Assembly (NCBI GenBank): GCA_019244295.1
Contig: JAFASX010000144.1
Span: 31,094-95,093, forward strand
Source: Pseudonocardia sp.
GTDB lineage: Bacteria; Actinomycetota; Actinomycetes; Mycobacteriales; Pseudonocardiaceae
Length of the DNA stretch: 64,000 nucleotides
Direction of reading: 5' to 3'
Both the position numbers and the translations under genes were made by a program. The notes beneath the pieces are model-generated. The model had not been told where the DNA came from. It saw nothing but the letters and a program-made list of their open reading frames with translations, and ran no database searches. Below, piece by piece: positions 26,809 to 35,061 of the stretch; position 1 is the first letter of the stretch; each line of letters begins with the position of its first letter.

Positions 26809-27678
26809 TCAAGCGGGCACGGCCAATCGATAGCTCGACAGTGCTCGCCGGACGAACGTCTCCACGACATGGCGCTTGTACTCCGCGCTCCCTCGGTGGT
26901 CGCTGCGTGGGCGAGCGGCGCCGGCGGCTAGCCCGGCCGCGCGCGCGATCACGTCCGGCTCCAGGGCCTGGCCAATCAATGCTTGTTCTGCTTCGATCGC
27001 CTGAATCGTGTTCGGGCCGACGCCGGTCAGCGCAATGCCGGCACGGCTGATCTGAAGTCCGGACGTCTCGATTGCCACGGCAACCCCGACTGTTGCGAAA
27101 TCACCCACTCGGCGTTCCAGCTTCAGGTAGCTGCCGTATGGTGTTCCCTTCGCGGCGGGAACGCTGGCCTCGACGGCAATCTCTCCAGCGGCCAGGGAGT
27201 TCTGAAACGGCCCGACAACGAAATCGGCGACGGAGATAGTCCGCCGCCCGTCCTTGCCAGCGACGACGACCTGACCGTTCAGCGCGAGCAGCACCGAGGC
27301 CCAGTCACCCTGCGGGTCGGCGTGGCACAACGAACCAACCACCGTGCCCCGGTTGCGCACGATCGGATCCGCCACCTGCGGGGCCGCGGCGGCCATCGTC
27401 GGGTAACGGCCAGGCAACAGCGCTGAACGTTCCAGGTCGACGTGCCGGCACAGCGCCCCGATTCGCAGGGAACCGTCACTCTCCGCCCGGTGGTAGGCAA
27501 GATCGGACAAACCGTTGATGTCCACTAGGACGGCTGGCGAAGCGAAGCGGAGCTTGAGCATCGGCACCAGGCTCTGCCCACCAGCCAGCACCTTCGCGTC
27601 ATCGCCGTACTCGGCCATGACCGCGAAGGCTTCATCCAGGGATTTCGGTGCGACGTAGCGTAGCCGAGGGGGGTACAT
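26809..27678 (-). CDS. coxM: CO dehydrogenase medium FAD subunit
   Basis: The subunit of 289 residues has the FAD-binding type 2 fold: MYPPRLRYVAPKSLDEAFAV at the start, the pyrophosphate-binding AGGQSLVPMLKLR at about 32-44 and TVVGSLCHADPQGDW at about 110-124. A typical C-terminal cap domain follows. The start at 27678 gives the family length; its ATG overlaps the stop of the preceding small gene (TGATG). It accepts electrons from CoxS and hands them on to the respiratory chain through FAD. Confidence 0.95.
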   Translation of the reverse strand: MYPPRLRYVAPKSLDEAFAVMAEYGDDAKVLAGGQSLVPMLKLRFASPAVLVDINGLSDLAYHRAESDGSLRIGALCRHVDLERSALLPGRYPTMAAAAPQVADPIVRNRGTVVGSLCHADPQGDWASVLLALNGQVVVAGKDGRRTISVADFVVGPFQNSLAAGEIAVEASVPAAKGTPYGSYLKLERRVGDFATVGVAVAIETSGLQISRAGIALTGVGPNTIQAIEAEQALIGQALEPDVIARAAGLAAGAARPRSDHRGSAEYKRHVVETFVRRALSSYRLAVPA

Positions 27679-27944
27679 CAGACGTTGCCCATGCGGTGAG
27701 CGCCTCGAGGCTGGCCCGAGCCGGGCTCCACGATCGCCACTGGAAGTATGTCCTCCTCGGGGTCCGGCCGGCGCTGCTGGTGCGGCGGCCACGGCCCCGG
27801 CACCGGCTGACCGGCCACCTTCATGAAGTCGATGAGCGCGGGGAAAGCCCACACCGTCGGGCTCTTCCCGGTTTTCGGCGCGTTCTCAATGAGCTCATAC
27901 ATGCGTGGGTTCCGGCCGCCGTGTCCATCAGACTCGATCGCCAT
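27678..27944 (-). CDS. Unknown 88-residue protein leading the cox operon
   Basis: An ATG at 27944, preceded by a purine-rich GGAAGGCGAG site, opens a frame whose stop overlaps the coxM start (TGATG). The product starts MAIESDGHGGRNPRMYELIE and continues with SPTVWAFPALIDFMKVAG, a Pro-rich stretch with PGPWPPHQQRRPDPEEDILP and a basic end. It has no signal peptide or membrane helix. No family was recognised. The tight coupling to coxM and the first position in the operon suggest a role in CO dehydrogenase expression or assembly. An upstream in-frame Met at 28070 would make 130 residues but lacks a ribosome site. Confidence 0.6.
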   Translation of the reverse strand: MAIESDGHGGRNPRMYELIENAPKTGKSPTVWAFPALIDFMKVAGQPVPGPWPPHQQRRPDPEEDILPVAIVEPGSGQPRGAHRMGNV

Positions 27945-28123
27945 GTCGGGCTCGCCTTCCAGGTGGGGATGCCGGCCGTAGTCCGTTCGGGCGAATCGGA
28001 CACGCAGAAGTGCTCGGCGTGACGGGATTGTTGCTTGTTCTCCCCAGAGACGCATCCGGAACATAAGCAATCACTTAAGACTGAATTGTTCGGCACCCCA
28101 ATAGGCGCAACCATGCCTCGAGC
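27945..28123. promoter_or_regulatory. Divergent promoter region of the cox operon and the XdhC/CoxF gene
   Basis: This 179-base spacer lies between two divergent transcription units of the CO dehydrogenase locus. It contains an AT-rich core at about 28058-28090. On the minus strand TATGTT is a possible -10 element. No clear palindrome or known operator was seen. Confidence 0.5.
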
Positions 28124-28921
28124 ATGAGCAGCACCGATCTACGTACCCGGATCGAGCGGTTGCGCACCGAGCGCACACCGTTCGTGATGGCGACCGTGGT
28201 CCGCGCGGAGCGGCCAACAAGCGCGAAACCGGGCGACAGCGCTGTGGTACTACCCGATGGCTCGATCGACGGCTTCGTGGGTGGAGTCTGCGCCGAATCC
28301 ACCGTGCGGACGGAAGGACTCCGGCTGCTGCACACCGGGGAATCCGAGCTGCTGCACCTGACCTCGGATACCAGTACCCGGCCAGCGGCCGAGGGCATGC
28401 GAGTCCTGGGCAACCCCTGCCTGTCCGGCGGCACGTTGGAGATCTTCTTAGAGGCGGTCATCCCTCGGGCGCTAGTGCACGTGTTCGGGCAGTCACCGAT
28501 CGCGCACGCCCTGGTGCGCCTCGGGTTCGTGATGGACTACGACGTCCGGGCAGGGGCCGATCCCGCTGTAGCGGTCGCTCCGGATGCCACCGCGGTCATC
28601 GTGGCCTCACACGGGCGAGACGAAGAGGCAGTGTTGCGGGCGGCCGTCGCCGCCGGAGTGCCCTACGTAGCACTGGTGGCCAGCCCTCGACGGTCAGCTT
28701 CGGTGTTGGCCGGGCTCGATGTGGCGGAGGCGGACAAGGCAGCCATCCGAGCGCCGGCCGGGCTCGACATCGGTGCTCGGACCCCGGAGGAAATCGCGCT
28801 GTCGATATACGCCGAGCTGATCTCCCGCCGCCCTCGGCCACGGCAGCCCGCCGATCAGCCACCTGACGCGGCGCTGCCTGCCGTCGATGCGGTTGCCTGC
28901 GGCCATTGCGGTGATCTGTAG
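28124..28921 (+). CDS. XdhC/CoxI family maturation factor (CoxF-like)
   Basis: The 265-residue protein has the N-terminal XdhC/CoxI domain (FVMATVVRAERPTSAKPGDS, GFVGGVCAESTVRTEGLRLL, GNPCLSGGTLEIFLE). A C-terminal Rossmann-like domain follows (RALVHVFGQSPIAHALVRLG, GVPYVALVASPRRSASVL, IGARTPEEIALSIYAEL), ending in Cys-containing ACGHCGDL. The XdhC family binds and protects molybdenum cofactor and takes part in its sulfuration and insertion. The gene is divergent from the cox operon with 179 bases between. It may be named coxF or coxI; the two are not separable by eye. It converges on the monooxygenase gene, 13 bases away. Confidence 0.88.
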   Translation: MSSTDLRTRIERLRTERTPFVMATVVRAERPTSAKPGDSAVVLPDGSIDGFVGGVCAESTVRTEGLRLLHTGESELLHLTSDTSTRPAAEGMRVLGNPCLSGGTLEIFLEAVIPRALVHVFGQSPIAHALVRLGFVMDYDVRAGADPAVAVAPDATAVIVASHGRDEEAVLRAAVAAGVPYVALVASPRRSASVLAGLDVAEADKAAIRAPAGLDIGARTPEEIALSIYAELISRRPRPRQPADQPPDAALPAVDAVACGHCGDL

Positions 28922-28934
28922 CTCCCGTAAGCAG

Positions 28935-30440
28935 TCAGCCCGCGATGTACTCAGCTACCGGACGCTTCGACGCGGCGACGGCTGGGCGAACGCTGAACCG
29001 CACACCTTCGTTCTCGATAGGTCCGTAGCGCATGGCCAGCAGGTTGCGTGGATAATTCTGGCGCACATGCCAGGGCGCCGCGGTTACCCGCTTAGGCAGC
29101 TGCGCGAGACTGCGCAATACATATCCCGAGTGCAGGTCAATCAGCGGCGCCAGCGGCTGCGCCGGGTTCGGGGCAAGCGGAGTGCACACGTCGAGCCCCC
29201 GCGAGTCCATGTGCTTGAGCAGCCGGCAGACGTATCGGGCCACCAGGTCGGCCTTGAGCGTCCATGAGGCGTTCGTGTAACCGAGGGTGAGCGTGAAATT
29301 CGGCACACCGGACAACATCATGTCCTTGTAGGTGACCGTTTCGGGTAGATCAACCCGGGCACCCTCCACAGTGAGCTGGATGCCGCCGATCGCGAGCAGG
29401 TTGAGCCCGGTGGCGGTGACGATGATGTCAGCTTCAAGCTCGGCGCCGGAGCTCAACAGCAAGCCACGCTGAGTGAACCGCTCGATCTGGTCAGTGACGA
29501 CAGACGCCTTGCCGCCTCGGATCGCCCGGAACAAGTCACCGTCGGGCACCACGCACAGCCGCTGGTCCCACGGGTCGTACTTCGGAGCGAAGTGAGTGTC
29601 CACGGCATAACCGCTGGGCAGTTGAGCGGCTACGCCCTTGCGCAACAGCGCCTTCGTCCACCTGGGGTAGCGCCGGCAGAGCTGGTAGCTCAACATGGTG
29701 AGCAGCACATTCTTCCAGCGCACGATCGAGTACGCCACTTTCGCTGGCAGCTTGCTCCGCAGCTGCTCGGCCAGCCCGTCAACCGTCGGCAACGAAATGA
29801 CGTAGCTCGGCGAGCGCTGCAACATCGTTACGTGCCCTGCCTGTTCGGCCAGCGCGGGCACCAGGGTGACCGCGGTTGCCCCGCTGCCGATCACCACAAC
29901 GCGCTTGCCGCGGTAGTCCAGTTCGGTCGGCCAGTGTTGGGGGTGCACGAGCTGGCCCGCGAAGTCGTCGACGCCTTCGAAGCTCGGCGTGTAGCCCTCG
30001 TCGTAACGGTAGTAGCCGGTGCAGACGTGTAGGAACGAGCAGCTCAGCTCAACCGTCTCCGCGGAGTCGACCAGGCGCGCGGTTACTTTCCACCGCGCCT
30101 GCTCGCTGGACCATTCAGCCCGCTCCACGCGATGCTGAAAGTGAATCAAGCGATCGACTCCGTAATCCCGGGCGGTCTGTTGAACGTACCCCCGGATGGC
30201 CGTTCCGTCGGCGATCGCCTTGCCCTCGGACCACGGCCGAAACGAATAACCCAGGGTGAACATGTCCGAGTCGGAGCGGATACCGGGGTAGCGGAACAGG
30301 TCCCAGGTGCCCCCGATCACGTCGCGCGCCTCGAGTATGGCAACAGTCTTATCGGGACATTCCCGCCGGAGGTGGCAAGCGGCGCCGATACCGGAGATGC
30401 CGGCACCGACGATCAGTACGTCGACGTGATCGATGGGCAT
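28935..30440 (-). CDS. EthA-type flavin-containing Baeyer-Villiger monooxygenase
   Basis: The 501-residue protein has an FAD Rossmann motif (VLIVGAGISGIGAACHL), GGTWDLFRYPGIRSDSDMFT, the Baeyer-Villiger fingerprint FAGQLVHPQHWP at about 150 and a second NADPH Rossmann motif VVVIGSGATAVTLVPAL. From memory it agrees closely along its length with mycobacterial EthA, including YTNASWTLKADLV and GYVLRSLAQLPK. EthA oxidises ketones and activates thioamide drugs such as ethionamide. It is divergent from an EthR-like repressor, the same arrangement as in Mycobacterium tuberculosis. The natural substrate is unknown. It has no obvious link to the neighbouring CO dehydrogenase genes. Confidence 0.9.
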   Translation of the reverse strand: MPIDHVDVLIVGAGISGIGAACHLRRECPDKTVAILEARDVIGGTWDLFRYPGIRSDSDMFTLGYSFRPWSEGKAIADGTAIRGYVQQTARDYGVDRLIHFQHRVERAEWSSEQARWKVTARLVDSAETVELSCSFLHVCTGYYRYDEGYTPSFEGVDDFAGQLVHPQHWPTELDYRGKRVVVIGSGATAVTLVPALAEQAGHVTMLQRSPSYVISLPTVDGLAEQLRSKLPAKVAYSIVRWKNVLLTMLSYQLCRRYPRWTKALLRKGVAAQLPSGYAVDTHFAPKYDPWDQRLCVVPDGDLFRAIRGGKASVVTDQIERFTQRGLLLSSGAELEADIIVTATGLNLLAIGGIQLTVEGARVDLPETVTYKDMMLSGVPNFTLTLGYTNASWTLKADLVARYVCRLLKHMDSRGLDVCTPLAPNPAQPLAPLIDLHSGYVLRSLAQLPKRVTAAPWHVRQNYPRNLLAMRYGPIENEGVRFSVRPAVAASKRPVAEYIAG

Positions 30441-30461
30441 AGCTTACGGTACCAACAGCGT

Positions 30462-30496
30462 GTTGACATAGTCAACGTGTTGTTGAATTAATCAAC
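30462..30496. promoter_or_regulatory. Tandem EthR-type operator
   Basis: The 74-base spacer between the divergent monooxygenase and repressor genes contains two palindromes: GTTGACATAGTCAAC (30462-30476) and GTTGAATTAATCAAC (30482-30496). Their centres are 20 bases apart, about two helical turns, so dimers would bind on the same face of the DNA. The EthR operator of mycobacteria is also made of repeated GTTGAC-like half sites, and several dimers bind cooperatively. Both genes should therefore be repressed from here. Confidence 0.75.
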
Positions 30497-30514
30497 ACGG
30501 TATAGGCTCACGCT

Positions 30515-31171
30515 GTGAGTCTCTCACCCACCGCTGACAAGGCGCGGTTGACGCGCAGCCGTCGAGGTTCCCGCCCATCCGGCGACGAGCGAGAACTGGC
30601 GATCTTGGCCACAGCCGAACGGTTGCTGGCCGACCGATCACTGAGCGAGATCTCGATCGACGAGTTGGCTCGGGGCGCCGGCATCTCGCGGCCGACCTTC
30701 TACTTCTACTTCCCTTCCAAGGACGCGGTGCTGCTCACTCTGCTCGACCAGGTGGTGGCCGAAGCCGACGCCGCCGCGTTCGCCCCGGCCCATGAAATGG
30801 CGGGCGATCAAGAAAAGCCGTGGCGGGAGGCGATCACTGCGTTCTTCGTAACGTTTCGCGCCCACCGGGCGGTGGCGGTGGCGGCCGCTCAGGCACGGGC
30901 CAGCAACCCCGAAGTGCGCCAGCTGTGGGCGCGGGTCATGGAGAGCTGGGTACAACGCACCGAAGAAGCTATCCAGGCCGAACGCGATCGGGGAACCGCG
31001 CCCAGTGGCGTGCCAGCCCGAGATCTCGCCGTTGCGCTGAACCTGATGAATGAGCGGGTCATGCACGCGGTATTCGCCGAGGAGCAGCCGTCAATGAGGG
31101 AGGCCCAGGTGGTGGACACCCTGCTGCAGGTGTGGCTATCCAGCATTTACCACCCGGTGGCTCTGGCGTAG
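30515..31171 (+). CDS. EthR-like TetR-family repressor
   Basis: The 218-residue regulator has a basic N-terminal arm (RLTRSRRGSRPSGDERELAI). The TetR helix-turn-helix is SEISIDELARGAGISRPTFY followed by FYFPSKDAVLLTLLDQVV. The ligand-binding C-terminal domain includes ALNLMNERVMHAVFAEEQPS. The arm, HTH and ALNLMNER segment agree closely with EthR of Mycobacterium tuberculosis. EthR represses the monooxygenase gene by cooperative binding in the intergenic region and is released by hydrophobic ligands. The GTG start is 74 bases from the monooxygenase start. The gene converges on the murJ-like gene with one base between the stops. Confidence 0.92.
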   Translation: MSLSPTADKARLTRSRRGSRPSGDERELAILATAERLLADRSLSEISIDELARGAGISRPTFYFYFPSKDAVLLTLLDQVVAEADAAAFAPAHEMAGDQEKPWREAITAFFVTFRAHRAVAVAAAQARASNPEVRQLWARVMESWVQRTEEAIQAERDRGTAPSGVPARDLAVALNLMNERVMHAVFAEEQPSMREAQVVDTLLQVWLSSIYHPVALA

Positions 31172-31172
31172 C

Positions 31173-32855
31173 TTAACTAGCGGTCTTGCCGCGACTCGAT
31201 GGGACCGCGCACACTGGCTCTCCGACGCGAAGCTTTGCCCGTAGCCTGGCGCGGATCACCGGAAGCTGACCGGAGAGTGCGGCGAGGGTAAAACCGAAGC
31301 AAACGGCGGAGACGGCTCCCAAGCCGGCGGCCACGAGCAGCTGCGGAAATCGCTCGTGGACCCGCGCCTGCACGAGCCAATACCCCAGGCCGGCGGCGGG
31401 CAGCATCGCCACCACCGCCAGGGCAATCCGCCCGAGCCGGGCGGTATCGAACAGCTGCTGCGGCCGGATCGCCCGGTGCAGAAGCCACAGGGTCAGCATG
31501 GCACCGGCTGCCTCGCCCGCAAGCACCGCGCACGAAAGGCCGAGCAGCCGGTCGCCGCCAGCCGGCAGCGCCAGGCTGGCCAGGCCAACGCCCAACCGCA
31601 CGACCAAGTTGACGAAGCTGACCCGCCGGGGCCCGCGCACGTCCAACCGGGCGAACAGCGCCTGCCGACCAATCTCGCCGACCGCGTTGGCGAGCTGGGC
31701 GAACGCGAACACCGACAGCGCGGCCGTGACCCATCGCATGATCTCCGGGGTACGCAGATGGCCCTGGATCAGGACGCTCGCGGTCGGTTCGGCAAAAGCA
31801 ATCAGCAGACAGGCGGCGGGCAGGCTGGCAGTCACGCCGAGACACAGCGCCTCGCGCCACGCGGCGCCGAACCGAGCGGTGTCATGTCGCTCGTTCGCCG
31901 CGCTCATCCCAGGCAGCGCCGCGGCGTTGACCGACTTCACGCCCAGTGCGTTGAGCACGAAGTACACCGACATGCCCGCCTGGAAGACGGCGGAACCACC
32001 CGGAACCGTGCCGGCCAGAGCGAGCATCGCGAACATGGACGCCGATGGCGATACGGCAACCACAAGTGAGCGGCGCAGCCGGTGGGTGATCTCGTTGACG
32101 GCGTCATCGGCCTGCCATCGTCGGCCAACCCGTACTGGCATCCCGCAGCGATGTGCACCATAGAGCTGCACGGCAGCATGGAACACCACTGACGCGGTCG
32201 ACCCGAGTCCGAGCAGCACCACCATGCTCAGCGGTACCCCAGCCACCTCCAGATCAGGTTGGTAAAGCAACGCGACGACACTCATGGTCGCTATCAACCC
32301 GATGTTCTCGATCGCCGGAGCGGCTGCGGCGATCGCATAACGGCTGCGGGCTTGCTGGGCAGCCACCCCGATGTTGATCAGCATGTAGCCCACAACCTGC
32401 GGTGCCACGAACAGCAACACCAGAATGGTCAACCACCACGCCTGAGCGCGGCTGGCCTGATCTGGTATGCCGAAGGTGGGCGCCAAGGCGATCAGCGGCG
32501 AGGCTAGCACCAGTAGGGCGGTGCCCAGGGACGCGCGTGTGATCAGGTACCCGGTGACCCTGGCGAGCAGCTCGATGGATGCCTGGGGCCCGGCGGACAC
32601 CAGCGACCTGACCAGGGCTGGTACCAGCACCAGCGCCAGTACCGGGCCGGCCGTCGCGGTAAAGATCCAGTTGGGCACCTGGTTCGCTTGGACGAACACA
32701 TTGGAGAAGTAGGTTGGGCCCAACACGGCACCGATCACCGCGACACGAGCCAAGCCAGTGATCCGGCTGACCATCGTCCAGACCGAGACGGTCAACGAGC
32801 TGCGAGCCGTCGTCCGCCGCCGGGCACCTGGAGCTGGGGTTTCCCCAGCGGTCAT
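31173..32855 (-). CDS. MurJ/MviN-type lipid II flippase family protein
   Basis: The 560-residue integral membrane protein has about 14 helices. It begins with a basic segment and SLTVSVWTMVSRITGLARVA, which matches the MurJ N-terminus, followed by GPTYFSNVFVQANQVPNWIF. Later features are NAAALPGMSAANERHDTARF and QALFARLDVRGPRRVSFVN. MurJ proteins move lipid-linked peptidoglycan precursor across the membrane. The start overlaps the gatD stop by four bases (ATGA). Coupling with murT-gatD suggests that it flips amidated lipid II, though a main MurJ elsewhere in the genome cannot be excluded; some actinobacterial MviN proteins serve other polymers. Confidence 0.85.
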   Translation of the reverse strand: MTAGETPAPGARRRTTARSSLTVSVWTMVSRITGLARVAVIGAVLGPTYFSNVFVQANQVPNWIFTATAGPVLALVLVPALVRSLVSAGPQASIELLARVTGYLITRASLGTALLVLASPLIALAPTFGIPDQASRAQAWWLTILVLLFVAPQVVGYMLINIGVAAQQARSRYAIAAAAPAIENIGLIATMSVVALLYQPDLEVAGVPLSMVVLLGLGSTASVVFHAAVQLYGAHRCGMPVRVGRRWQADDAVNEITHRLRRSLVVAVSPSASMFAMLALAGTVPGGSAVFQAGMSVYFVLNALGVKSVNAAALPGMSAANERHDTARFGAAWREALCLGVTASLPAACLLIAFAEPTASVLIQGHLRTPEIMRWVTAALSVFAFAQLANAVGEIGRQALFARLDVRGPRRVSFVNLVVRLGVGLASLALPAGGDRLLGLSCAVLAGEAAGAMLTLWLLHRAIRPQQLFDTARLGRIALAVVAMLPAAGLGYWLVQARVHERFPQLLVAAGLGAVSAVCFGFTLAALSGQLPVIRARLRAKLRVGEPVCAVPSSRGKTAS

Positions 32856-33601
32856 CCGCGCTTACCGCCACGCATCGTCTGGGACGCGGAGCCGGCGAGG
32901 TAGCTCTCCCGCAGCGCGCGCTGATCGGGAAGGTCGATCTCAGTGAGTGAGGACCCGGTCACCGAGGCAAGTATGTGGTCGGCCAGCGCCGGATTGCGGG
33001 CGAGGACGGGCCCGTGCATATAGGTAGCGATGATGTGGTCGGTGCGCACGCCGTCGGTCGCTCGGCGACCAAACCGACCATCACCGTTACCGACGCCGCT
33101 GAGCACATGGGCCAACGGGCGGACGTCGTCACCCAGCTCGGTAGCGCCCCGATGGTTCTCGAAACCGGTGAGCAAACCGACTTCCGCCGACCTACTCACC
33201 ACCTCGCCGGTGGCCCGGCGTCGGCGAGGGGTGGTGGTGATGTTCAACAAGCCGACCCCGACGTGCTCTCGGCCGTGAACATCGGCCATGCTCACCCCGA
33301 GAATCTGCATACCAGCGCACACCGCCAGGGTGAGCGACCGGTCGGCAAGCGTGTTGCACAGCTGGGGATGCTGACGCAGCCACTCCGTGGCGAACAACTG
33401 CGAAGTGTCCTCACCGCCGCCGAGTAGGTAAATGTCGCAGCTGGTCGGCGGCTGCTGATCGACGGTGCAGGTAACTTGCCGAGCGGGAATGCCTCGCCAG
33501 CGCAAGCGGCTGCAGAGCACCCTCGCGTTGCCCCCGTCAGAATAGGTACCCAACACGTCGGGAAGCAGAGTGCACACGCTCACTTCTGAGTCAGGCAGCA
33601 T
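32852..33601 (-). CDS. gatD: GatD: glutaminase subunit of lipid II isoglutaminyl synthase
   Basis: The 249-residue protein is a class I glutamine amidotransferase of the CobB/CobQ-like type. The nucleophile Cys lies in LAVCAGMQILGVSM, the phosphate-like loop in YLLGGGEDTSQL, and the catalytic His in ATYMHGPVLARNPALADHIL. It supplies ammonia to MurT, which amidates the alpha-carboxyl of D-iGlu in lipid II. It starts 6 bases behind murT and overlaps the murJ-like gene. The subunit pairing is established in staphylococci, streptococci and mycobacteria. Confidence 0.92.
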   Translation of the reverse strand: MLPDSEVSVCTLLPDVLGTYSDGGNARVLCSRLRWRGIPARQVTCTVDQQPPTSCDIYLLGGGEDTSQLFATEWLRQHPQLCNTLADRSLTLAVCAGMQILGVSMADVHGREHVGVGLLNITTTPRRRRATGEVVSRSAEVGLLTGFENHRGATELGDDVRPLAHVLSGVGNGDGRFGRRATDGVRTDHIIATYMHGPVLARNPALADHILASVTGSSLTEIDLPDQRALRESYLAGSASQTMRGGKRG

Positions 33602-33607
33602 GGCGCC

Positions 33608-34882
33608 TCATCCAGCACGCTCCAGCCGACGGTACAGGGAATGGAAGGCAGTGTAGTTGGCCACCACATCCACCTCTCCTTCGAGAAACTCAGCGAGCGC
33701 CGCCAGCGGGTCGGTATTGGTCACGTGCGGTATGCCCGCGTAGCTCAGCCGGACCCCGAGGTCGGCCGCCCGTTCCCCGGACGCGGCGACTACTCGGCCC
33801 ACCAGCCGCTCGAACTCCACATCCCACAGCCACGAGGTGTCCCGGCCGTCGGCCTCGCGTGCGTTGACCGCCACGACAACCGGCCGTGAACCGTCGAGCA
33901 TGGCGATCGTGGCTGCCCATCCCGCCGGGTTCTTGGCCAGCAACAGCCGTAGCGTGTGCCGGCCATACTGAATCCGGGCGTAACGGCCGGCTACCCGGCT
34001 CAGCGCACTGATCTTGGCGATAGCGGCCTCCGGCTCAACGCCAGCCGTGACCGAGGCGGCCAGTGCCATCAGGGCGTTACCCAGGTTGAACTGGCCAGGC
34101 AGACTCAGCGCCAAACGGCTGGAGACACCAGGCCCGTGCGCTATGTCGTCCTCCAGCCACCAACTCGGGCTCGGCCTGGTCAGCCCGCACTCACAGTGCC
34201 AGCCGGTGGCAGACTCCGTCAGGCTACGGCCGCACGACGGACAACCCACCGTGTCGCTGCGCCAGACCGAACCCGCGCCGACCCATACCGGACGAACCGC
34301 TTCGCTAGCGGCCCATACCACCATCGGATCGTCAGCGTTGGCGAACACGGTGGTCTGAGGATGAGCGACGACCGCCCTGGCGATCGCGGCCGCTGTGCGC
34401 CGGACCTCAGCCGCGCGATCGAGCTGGTCACGAGTCAAGTTGAGGATCACCATCGCGGCCGGGTCGGTCGCCGAGGCGACCCCAGCCAAATGCAGCTCAT
34501 CGACTTCCAGCACCGCCCACTCGGCATCAAGGGCGTCAGTGAGTGCGGCGAGCGCACCGTCGGCCATATTCGAGCCGGAAGCGTTATGCGCAACCAACCC
34601 GAGACTGCGCAAGGCCGCAGCCACCATATGGCTAGTCGTAGTCTTGCCGTTGGTACCAGTGACCAGCACAACCTGACGGCGAGTGGCCAGCGAACGTAAG
34701 GCGTCAGGGTCCAAAGCCATGGTCACCCGACCACCGATGATTGAACCGCCGCCCAGCCCGACGCGTCGCGACAACCCAGACACTGTAGCTCCGGCGCGAA
34801 CCGCCAACCCGCCCCAGCCGCCCGGTCGGGCTGGCCCAGAGCGTGGCACCGGATGCCCGAGTTGTCCGGGTGTTGTGGCCAC
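33608..34882 (-). CDS. murT: MurT: Mur ligase-type subunit of lipid II isoglutaminyl synthase
   Basis: The product of about 424 residues has the Mur ligase ATP loop VTGTNGKTTTSHMVAAALRS and a four-Cys zinc ribbon inserted in the central domain (VGCPSCGRSLTESATGWHCE, then CGL). It ends in a DUF1727 domain with NAREADGRDTSWLWDVEFE, carrying the conserved Asp needed for activity. It phosphorylates and amidates the D-Glu carboxyl of lipid II with ammonia from GatD. The start is uncertain: the GTG at 34882 was taken, but a later GTG or the far-upstream 34933 are possible. It is the first gene of murT-gatD-murJ. Confidence 0.92.
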   Translation of the reverse strand: MATTPGQLGHPVPRSGPARPGGWGGLAVRAGATVSGLSRRVGLGGGSIIGGRVTMALDPDALRSLATRRQVVLVTGTNGKTTTSHMVAAALRSLGLVAHNASGSNMADGALAALTDALDAEWAVLEVDELHLAGVASATDPAAMVILNLTRDQLDRAAEVRRTAAAIARAVVAHPQTTVFANADDPMVVWAASEAVRPVWVGAGSVWRSDTVGCPSCGRSLTESATGWHCECGLTRPSPSWWLEDDIAHGPGVSSRLALSLPGQFNLGNALMALAASVTAGVEPEAAIAKISALSRVAGRYARIQYGRHTLRLLLAKNPAGWAATIAMLDGSRPVVVAVNAREADGRDTSWLWDVEFERLVGRVVAASGERAADLGVRLSYAGIPHVTNTDPLAALAEFLEGEVDVVANYTAFHSLYRRLERAG

Positions 34883-35061
34883 TCCTCGACCGTCCGTTTT
34901 GTTCACCCCCACCCGCACCCAGCTGGTGGGCACATCGAGCAGTTATCGACTGGCGCCGACGAACCCCTGTCACCTCACGCCATGCGATGCCGTATCACGG
35001 GACGCAACAGGAACGCCGGGAACCCAGTGAACAGGCTACCCGACCGCCCTCAGGGCGCCGG

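Noticed and set aside
28935..30440. The monooxygenase as part of the CO dehydrogenase system
   Set aside because: It has its own divergent repressor and operator and matches EthA; the closeness to the cox genes seems incidental.
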